From NCBI GenBank assembly GCA_002424295.1, contig DIQY01000127.1:1-5098 (forward strand): a DNA stretch of 5,098 nt, in the 5' to 3' direction. Numbering within the stretch: the first letter of the stretch is position 1; the number at the start of each line of letters is the position of its first letter. Shown here one piece after another: positions 1 through 3,935 of this stretch. The stretch comes from Ruminococcaceae bacterium UBA5450. Its GTDB lineage: Bacteria > Bacillota > Clostridia > Oscillospirales > Acutalibacteraceae. The position numbers were made by a program, and so were the translations under genes. Below the pieces are notes generated by a model. It saw nothing but the letters and a program-made list of their open reading frames with translations. It had not been told where the DNA came from and made no database searches.

Positions 1-73
1 GCTTGCCTCGTGCCATGTTGAGACAGTATGTTTATTGTCCAAACTCAATGCAAGCGAGCATATCGAAAATTGA
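1..73 (+). CDS. C-terminal end of an RlmD/RumA-type 23S rRNA uracil-5-methyltransferase (5' part outside window)
   Basis: The frame open from position 2 gives LASCHVETVCLLSKLNASEH followed by IEN and a TGA stop at 71-73. The HVETVxLLSK/R string is the usual C-terminal signature of RlmD/RumA/TrmA-family enzymes, which methylate C5 of a uridine in rRNA or tRNA using S-adenosylmethionine. In this family the catalytic core ends close to this motif, so the upstream gene could still be functional with the stop seen here. No RBS or start can be seen because the gene begins to the left of the window. A decayed extension follows directly (separate entry). The alternative is that this is only a displaced 3' fragment of a split gene. 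The family call rests on a short motif recognised from memory, so confidence is moderate. Confidence 0.6.
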   Translation, partial: LASCHVETVCLLSKLNASEHIEN

Positions 74-181
74 TCTTAACAGGAAGCGAGTTAGGAGTGG
101 CCGTCGCTGAGAGCAAAGCAGCCTATGATGGATCAAGACCTATGTGCTGGAAAAACCGGCCTGAAGGTTTCTACAATAAAA
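64..181 (+). pseudogene. Frameshifted remnant of the C-terminal extension of clostridial RlmD/RumA-like methyltransferases
   Basis: After the frame-2 tail ends, recognisable protein continues in other frames. LTGSELGVAVAESKAAYD reads in frame 1 (about 76-129), IKTYVLE reads in frame 3 (132-152), and KTGLKVST reads in frame 2 (152-175). Joined, they resemble the segment I recall from clostridial RlmD homologues, of the form ELDLT.AESKA.YDEIK.YVLE.TGLKVS. Each step changes phase as a single-base deletion would: near 64-70, at about 129-131 (GG where GAG is expected), and in the A-run at 151-155. The usual continuation after GLKVS is missing, because the sequence runs into a terminator hairpin at 188. 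This is a broken stretch, not a gene. The reconstruction is seen directly, while the family identity is from memory. Confidence 0.62.
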
Positions 182-187
182 GCATTG

Positions 188-225
188 CCGGGCATCTGCT
201 TTTTTGCAGGTGCCCGGTCTTTTGT
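188..225 (+). terminator. Intrinsic terminator closing the upstream rlmD-type transcript
   Basis: CCGGGCATCTGC (188-199) pairs with GCAGGTGCCCGG (206-217) in a 12-bp stem with one G-U wobble and a six-T loop. The stem is followed by TCTTTTGT. It sits between the decayed methyltransferase tail and the tetR promoter, so it should insulate the efflux operon from upstream transcription. A weaker small hairpin (TGTCT 223-227 with AGACA 234-238) follows directly. Confidence 0.85.
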
Positions 226-248
226 CTGCAAAAAGACAGTTTGCTTCA

Positions 249-277
249 TTGACAAACTAATAGCATTAGCTTAATAT
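249..277 (+). promoter_or_regulatory. Promoter of the tetR-MATE operon
   Basis: A perfect -35 box TTGACA lies at 249-254. A 17-bp spacer and TAATAT at 272-277 follow; TAATAT matches 4 of 6 consensus bases, including the key A at position 2 and T at position 6. The start of transcription would fall near 284, about 30 bases before the tetR ATG. The spacer and the start region each hold one copy of a dyad (next two entries), so the promoter looks built for repression. Confidence 0.75.
257..269. promoter_or_regulatory. TetR-type operator, copy 1 (in the promoter spacer)
   Basis: CTAATAGCATTAG is a perfect dyad, CTAAT-AGC-ATTAG. It lies wholly between the -35 and -10 boxes. Dyads of the form CTAAY...RTTAG are typical of operators of autoregulated TetR-family proteins, and a TetR gene starts 45 bases downstream. 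Binding by that protein is inferred. Confidence 0.68.
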
Positions 278-281
278 ATAA

Positions 282-294
282 CTAACACCATTAG
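282..294. promoter_or_regulatory. TetR-type operator, copy 2 (over the predicted transcription start)
   Basis: CTAACACCATTAG repeats the copy-1 pattern (CTAAC-ACC-ATTAG) with one imperfect arm position. It begins exactly 25 bp after copy 1 and covers the expected start of transcription. The outer arms also match each other: AAACTAAT at 254-261 and ATTAGTTT at 290-297 are inverted copies. Two tandem sites bracketing the -10 box suggest tight autorepression. Confidence 0.66.
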
Positions 295-313
295 TTTTTA
301 TGGAGGCGAGGAA

Positions 314-892
314 ATGGCGCAGAAAGGGTTAAGCAGGGAAGTCCTTATCGATGCTGCGGTAAATGTTATCGAACGGTATGGACGGAACAATTTTTCAATG
401 AAGCTCGTCGCAGACGAACTGGGCGTGAAGACCGCCTCACTGTATAACCACGTAAAAAATATGAGCGAGTTGTTGGCAGGGGTGTGCAATTACGCTCTGA
501 GACTGCAGAGAGACACAGAAATGCAGGCAATTAAGGATCTGAACCGCGGGCAGGCGGTCTATGCGCTGGCCGAAGCCTATCGGAACTTTGCAAAAGAGCA
601 CAGAGAACTGTATTGGCTCGTAATGAACGTTGCGGCTTCCGACAATCACGTGCTGGATGAAGCTGCTACGCGCATCACAGAGCCGATTGTAAAAATGCTG
701 GCGGACTATGACATTGAAGACGACGACAAGATACACTTTCGGCGCTTCTTCCGTAGCATCGTGCATGGTTATGTTTCAGAGATGGACGCCGGATTTTTCT
801 CACATTACCCAGCAGATACTGACAAGAGCTTTCACTTTGCAATCAAATGCTTTTCCGACAGTCTGGATTGCGCGGAAAAGAGGCGGCACTGA
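314..892 (+). CDS. TetR-family transcriptional repressor (AcrR-like), probable regulator of the MATE pump
   Basis: 192 aa, a normal TetR length. The ATG at 314 is preceded by GGAGG at 302-306 with a 7-base gap, which fixes the start. Residues 7-53 form the TetR_N DNA-binding domain. The helix-turn-helix lies at about 28-47 and reads FSMKLVADELGVKTASLYNH, ending in the typical LYNHVKNMSELL. The C-terminal half (about 85-185) binds ligand and dimerises. The FRSIVHGYVSEMDAGFF stretch near 146-162 matches the C-terminal domain type often called TetR_C_33/WHG. The protein should act in the cytoplasm as a dimer that leaves DNA when an inducer binds. The gene lies 2 bases upstream of a MATE efflux gene and behind two tandem dyads, so control of its own operon is the natural inference. 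The ligand is unknown. Confidence 0.92.
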   Translation: MAQKGLSREVLIDAAVNVIERYGRNNFSMKLVADELGVKTASLYNHVKNMSELLAGVCNYALRLQRDTEMQAIKDLNRGQAVYALAEAYRNFAKEHRELYWLVMNVAASDNHVLDEAATRITEPIVKMLADYDIEDDDKIHFRRFFRSIVHGYVSEMDAGFFSHYPADTDKSFHFAIKCFSDSLDCAEKRRH

Positions 893-894
893 AT

Positions 895-2250
895 ATGGGC
901 ACAGAAAGAGAAGACCTTTTTTCTTCCATGCCAGAGAAAAAGGCGGTGATCACACTAGCAATTCCGACTGTTATCAGTCAGGTTATTACCGTCATTTACA
1001 ATATGGCAGACACATTTTTTGTGGGGCAGTTGGGTGATCCCAATCAGGTGGCGGCGGCGACGCTTGCAATGCCGCTTTTTATGTTCATGACCGCGCTCGC
1101 GAACCTGTTCGGGATCGGCGGTGCAAGTCTTATTTCCAGATGCCTTGGAGCGAACGAAAGAGAAAAGGCCTCGCACTGCTCCTCCTTCTGCGTTTGGACA
1201 GCTGTCGCCGCAGCGTTTGTCTACGGAATCTTTGTTACTATTTTTCTTCCAGCTTTACTGCCGGTCCTCGGCGCGAACGACGGGACGTGGGAGTATAGTT
1301 CCGAATACATATTTTGGACGATCGGTATTGGCGCTGTTCCGACGGTACTGAATCCTGAACTCGCTCATCTTGTAAGAGCGGAGGGTTATTCAAAGCAGGC
1401 CAGCATTGGCGTGGCGTTCGGTGGGATCCTTAATATGGGGCTTGATCCACTGTTCATTTTCACTTTTAAGATGGAGATCGCAGGCGCGGCAATTGCAACC
1501 ATGATTTCAAATGTAGCTGCCGTAGTTTACTTCTTCTGGTTTATTTATAAAATCAGGAATGTCAGCACGATAACGATGTCGCCCAAATTGTATACGCTGA
1601 AAGATCATATCCCTGGTGAAGTGCTGGCGGTGGGACTTCCCAGCTTTATCATATCCATGATGGCTACTATATCGAATACCGTCCTCAATAACATCATCTC
1701 CACCTGCTCAAACGAAGCTGTCGCCGGTATGGGGATCGCAAAGAAAATCGATCTAATGGCGTTTGCTATTGCACAAGGCATGACTCAGGGAACGCTGCCT
1801 CTGATTGGATACAACTATACCTCAGGAAATAGAAAAAGAATGATGTCAGTGATCAAAACGCTGCTTTTTGATTGTCTGATTATATCTCTTGCCGGTATGA
1901 CAATATTGCTCCTCACTGCTGGATCGATTACGCGCCTGTTTATTGACAACGCTGAAACGGTGCAATATGGGAGAAATTTTCTTAGAATCATTTGTCTTGC
2001 GTGCCCAACGACGGCAGTCAATTTTTTTGTTATTACGGTGTTTCAGGCCACCGGAAAGAAGATTCAGCCGATCATTCTGTCACTGCTGCGCAAGGGAACA
2101 ATTGATGTTCCCTTAATGTTCCTGTTTAACCATCTCATAGGCATAAGCGGGATAGCGTGGGCAACTCCGGTAGCGGATATGGCTGCGCTTGTCGTGTCAG
2201 CCGCATTGGGAATACCGTATTTGAAAAAGCTCAGGATGGGCCGGATTTAA
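895..2250 (+). CDS. MATE-family multidrug/cation antiporter
   Basis: 451 aa, the usual MATE length, with about twelve hydrophobic segments in two halves. Proteins of this family sit in the cytoplasmic membrane and export cationic or amphipathic compounds in exchange for Na+ or H+. Visible landmarks are YNMADTFFVGQLGD (35-48), GIGGASLISRCLGA (73-86), the second-half repeat AKKIDLMAFAIAQGMTQGTL (282-301) running into PLIGYNY, and a short basic C-terminus. I place the start at the ATG at 895, 2 bases after the tetR stop and 11 bases after AGAGG-like bases at 879-883. The in-frame ATG at 847 lies inside tetR, would add 16 residues unlike a MATE N-terminus, and has no ribosome site. Co-transcription with tetR is expected. 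The sequence resembles the DinF/MepA-like Firmicutes branch, but the substrate cannot be told. Confidence 0.94.
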   Translation: MGTEREDLFSSMPEKKAVITLAIPTVISQVITVIYNMADTFFVGQLGDPNQVAAATLAMPLFMFMTALANLFGIGGASLISRCLGANEREKASHCSSFCVWTAVAAAFVYGIFVTIFLPALLPVLGANDGTWEYSSEYIFWTIGIGAVPTVLNPELAHLVRAEGYSKQASIGVAFGGILNMGLDPLFIFTFKMEIAGAAIATMISNVAAVVYFFWFIYKIRNVSTITMSPKLYTLKDHIPGEVLAVGLPSFIISMMATISNTVLNNIISTCSNEAVAGMGIAKKIDLMAFAIAQGMTQGTLPLIGYNYTSGNRKRMMSVIKTLLFDCLIISLAGMTILLLTAGSITRLFIDNAETVQYGRNFLRIICLACPTTAVNFFVITVFQATGKKIQPIILSLLRKGTIDVPLMFLFNHLIGISGIAWATPVADMAALVVSAALGIPYLKKLRMGRI

Positions 2251-2300
2251 ACTGCATCAAAGAATCCGGAAGTGTCGCGCCGGAAAAATTTTAATTTCCG
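2241..2300 (+). other. Two hairpins at the end of the MATE gene
   Basis: CCGGATT (2241-2247) pairs with AATCCGG (2263-2269) across the stop codon, with a 15-base loop. CGGAAA (2281-2286) pairs with TTTCCG (2295-2300) around an 8-base loop. A longer alternative pairs TTTAATTT (2290-2297) with AAATTAAA (2311-2318). None is followed by a T-run, so they look more like 3'-end stabilising or processing structures than terminators, or they may be chance. Confidence 0.35.
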
Positions 2301-2359
2301 CCGTGGACGAAAATTAAATAGAATAGAAAACGGTGCTTTTAATAGTTGATGTGTACAGA

Positions 2360-2413
2360 CTGATAAACCGAGGCTAGATCATGGAAGCCCCAGTTTGTCA
2401 GCCTTTCTTTATT
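2360..2413 (+). terminator. Probable intrinsic terminator of the tetR-MATE operon
   Basis: CTGATAAAC (2360-2368) pairs with GTTTGTCAG (2393-2401), with one T-G wobble. The inner arms GGCT (2372-2375) and AGCC (2386-2389) add four more pairs. A T-rich tract, CCTTTCTTTATTT, follows. It lies about 110 bases past the MATE stop, in the otherwise gene-free 2251-2595 region. The internal bulges make it weaker than the terminator at 188. Confidence 0.55.
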
Positions 2414-2423
2414 TAATGCCAGC

Positions 2424-2445
2424 TAACCGTTTTGTTACGGCGTTA
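2424..2445. repeat. Short imperfect inverted repeat in the intergenic region
   Basis: TAACCGT (2424-2430) pairs with ACGG-C-GTTA (2437-2445) apart from single-base bulges, around a TTTGTT loop. The function is unknown. The rest of 2251-2595 holds no credible gene on either strand. Confidence 0.3.
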
Positions 2446-2482
2446 AACATATGCTTTGTCGCTTGCGCCCTACTTCTTTGTC

Positions 2483-2530
2483 TCCAAAAAATCAGGGAAG
2501 GCTCATATACCTTTTTTGGAAGATATGAGC
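2483..2530. promoter_or_regulatory. Two overlapping inverted repeats in front of cdaR
   Basis: Repeat A pairs TCCAAAAAA (2483-2491) with TTTTTTGGA (2512-2520), a perfect 9-bp match with a 20-base loop. Repeat B pairs GCTCATAT (2501-2508) with ATATGAGC (2523-2530), a perfect 8-bp match that can extend through CTT/AAG. The two share bases and cannot form together. Repeat B abuts the -10 box of the cdaR promoter and fills the -35 region, so an operator or activator site is the likeliest role. Confidence 0.5.
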
Positions 2531-2536
2531 TATAAT
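2531..2536 (+). promoter_or_regulatory. -10 element of the cdaR promoter
   Basis: A perfect TATAAT sits 60 bases before the cdaR ATG. At 16-18 bp spacing upstream there is no TTGACA-like box (TACCTT at the 17-bp position); the bases there belong to the inverted repeat ending at 2530. The promoter may be weak or need an activator. Confidence 0.5.
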
Positions 2537-2595
2537 GAGTGGCTGAGTGTACATCTTTCTGTTTTTCAACAGACTCAGGAAAGGAAAATGCCGTC

Positions 2596-3738
2596 ATGTT
2601 TATTTCTGCGCGAAGTGCCAAACAAATTGCTCTAAAAATCAGTTCAATTGTCAAACAGAATATCAATATTATGGATGAAAATGGCTATATCATCGCCAGC
2701 ACAGATCCAAAGCGGATTGGCAATCTACATGTGGGGGCGAAAAAGATCATTGATGAGCACTTGGCGGAGTTCTATGTGAAGAAAGAGGATGAAACTCTTA
2801 CTACGCGTGCTGGGCTAAATCTCCCCATTAGGATTAACGGAAAGACCATTGGCGTTGTGGGAATCACCGGCCCTTATGACCAGGTCTTCAACTATGGGCA
2901 GATTGTCAGGGAGATGACTGAAATCCTGATTCGGGAAAGCTATGTAAAGGAGCAAGAGCGGCTGGATAAAAAAATAGAAAACCGTTATCTCGAAGACTGG
3001 ATTCTGGGGAACGGAAAAGAAGACGGGCAGGCTTTTGTGGAGCGTGGCATCGAGTTACATATAGACATACTTCGTCCCCGGCGTGCAATGGTTCTTCGAT
3101 TGGAGAATTTCCGGAGCCTTTCCGGAACCAGCGCGGGACAGAAACAGATTGAGCGGGTGGAAAAATCGATCCGCAGATTCATCTGCAAACAGCCAACCAA
3201 CATTTTTCTCAGTCTCACAACCAAGCAAATTTGCCTCGTAACTCCGCGGGATGACAACCAGATGATGCAGCTTGCTCAAACATTGATCCAAGAAATTCAG
3301 GAAACATGCGGTGTTCAGTTGCTGGCTGGCATTGATGATAACCCCCTGGGAACCTTAGACGTTAAAACCGCTTATTTCAAGGCTAATAAGGCTTCACATG
3401 CGTGCAGGCAGCCTGCACAGATCACTCTTTACAGCCAGATGACTGCAGAAATTTTTTTAGCGGAAATTTCCCCTGATGCGAAACGGGAATATCTTCATCG
3501 CATGTTTCCAGATTGCAGCATAGAGAAAATCCGGCTCTGGATCCATTTGCTGGAGATTTATTTTGAAGAGGACGGGTCGATCGAGCGTGCCGCAAAGCGC
3601 CTTTTTATTCATAAAAACACGCTGCAATACAAACTGCGAAAACTGGCCTTTATTACCAACCATGATGTGCGTATTCCACGCGACTGCGCCCTTTACTACA
3701 TTGCAATTCAGTTTTTTCGGGATCTTCAAAGTTTGTAA
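2596..3738 (+). CDS. cdaR: CdaR-family (sugar-diacid regulator) transcription factor
   Basis: 380 aa, close to the roughly 385 aa of E. coli CdaR. Residues 1-135 form the sugar-diacid recognition domain. Conserved stretches are NINIMDENGYIIASTDPKRIG (22-42), the LPIRINGKTIGVVGITG segment (76-92) and MTEILIRES near 107-115. The middle (about 155-270) fits the GGDEF-like domain of the PucR/CdaR group. The C-terminal PucR-type helix-turn-helix is at about 325-375, with LFIHKNTLQYKLRKL at 336-350. In E. coli, CdaR activates glucarate, galactarate and glycerate genes; in Bacillota such proteins often sit beside glycerate or gluconate transport genes, as here. The ATG at 2596 follows AGGAAAGGA (2577-2585) by 10 bases. 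An in-frame GTG at 2539 overlaps the promoter region and lacks a ribosome site. The effector is inferred from the neighbouring permease, not visible in the sequence. Confidence 0.88.
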   Translation: MFISARSAKQIALKISSIVKQNINIMDENGYIIASTDPKRIGNLHVGAKKIIDEHLAEFYVKKEDETLTTRAGLNLPIRINGKTIGVVGITGPYDQVFNYGQIVREMTEILIRESYVKEQERLDKKIENRYLEDWILGNGKEDGQAFVERGIELHIDILRPRRAMVLRLENFRSLSGTSAGQKQIERVEKSIRRFICKQPTNIFLSLTTKQICLVTPRDDNQMMQLAQTLIQEIQETCGVQLLAGIDDNPLGTLDVKTAYFKANKASHACRQPAQITLYSQMTAEIFLAEISPDAKREYLHRMFPDCSIEKIRLWIHLLEIYFEEDGSIERAAKRLFIHKNTLQYKLRKLAFITNHDVRIPRDCALYYIAIQFFRDLQSL

Positions 3739-3759
3739 AATTTTGAGTGAAAACAACTA

Positions 3760-3790
3760 CACATGAATTTTTCATGTGGACTTTTATCCT
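3760..3790 (+). terminator. Hairpin after cdaR: weak terminator and/or operator
   Basis: CACATGAA (3760-3767) and TTCATGTG (3771-3778) form a perfect 8-bp stem with a TTT loop, followed by GACTTTTATCC. It lies 22 bases after the cdaR stop and can serve as a weak intrinsic terminator. The stem is AT-rich, and the same ATGAA/TTCAT arms recur 45 bases downstream, so a regulator-binding role is also possible. Confidence 0.5.
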
Positions 3791-3802
3791 GCGTAACATA
3801 AT

Positions 3803-3828
3803 TTATGATGAAAATATGTCTTTCATAA
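3803..3828. promoter_or_regulatory. Inverted repeat just upstream of the gntP promoter, candidate CdaR site
   Basis: TTATGA (3803-3808) is inverted at TCATAA (3823-3828), and TGAAA (3809-3813) at TTTCA (3821-3825). The element ends 2 bases before the -35 box, a normal place for an activator. Its ATGAA...TTCAT arms match the hairpin at 3760-3778. Binding by the neighbouring CdaR protein is inference. Confidence 0.42.
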
Positions 3829-3830
3829 CA

Positions 3831-3863
3831 TTGACAGGTGGAATAATTTTGTACTAATATAAT
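3831..3863 (+). promoter_or_regulatory. Promoter of the gntP-type permease gene
   Basis: A perfect TTGACA lies at 3831-3836. TAATAT at 3855-3860 gives an 18-bp spacer with a TG in the upstream bases. A perfect TATAAT overlaps it at 3858-3863, but with a 21-bp spacer. The start of transcription would be near 3866-3870, leaving a leader of about 70 bases. Confidence 0.68.
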
Positions 3864-3868
3864 ATAAA

Positions 3869-3913
3869 TTAAGCGAATACATGTTTATTTTTATGCATAG
3901 TTATTTTGCTTAA
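3869..3913 (+). other. 5'-UTR inverted repeat of the permease mRNA, with a cre-like core
   Basis: TTAAGCGAA (3869-3877) can pair with TTTGCTTAA (3905-3913), 9 bp with one G-T wobble. It lies between the predicted start of transcription and the Shine-Dalgarno at 3920-3927. The left arm also contains AAGCG within ATTAAGCGAATACA (3868-3881), which matches about 10 of 14 positions of the catabolite-responsive (CcpA) consensus as I recall it. Both readings are weak. Confidence 0.3.
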
Positions 3914-3935
3914 ATTTTTAGAGGGGGTCGGAAAA

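Noticed and set aside
1..187. A riboswitch or structured leader before the terminator
   Set aside because: A phrase resembling the purine riboswitch (GGTTTCTAC) caught my eye, but the rest of that fold is absent and the stretch is explained as decayed protein-coding sequence (GLKVST).
28..252. A 74-codon frame (28-252, +) as a small gene
   Set aside because: It has no ribosome site. Its recognisable part (VAVAESKAAYD) belongs to the frameshifted methyltransferase extension, and its end reads through the terminator stem.
437..766. A 109-codon minus-strand frame inside tetR
   Set aside because: It is a shadow of the TetR gene in another frame, with no domain signal.
847..894. Upstream ATG at 847 as the MATE start
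   Set aside because: It lies inside tetR, lacks a Shine-Dalgarno, and adds residues unlike the family N-terminus. The ATG at 895 fits better.
2539..2595. GTG at 2539 as the cdaR start
   Set aside because: It falls three bases past the TATAAT box, so it would precede or coincide with the transcription start. It has no ribosome site, and the extra 19 residues do not match CdaR proteins.
2409..2666. An 85-codon minus-strand frame in the intergenic region
   Set aside because: It overlaps the cdaR start and promoter on the opposite strand, shows no motif and has no convincing ribosome site.
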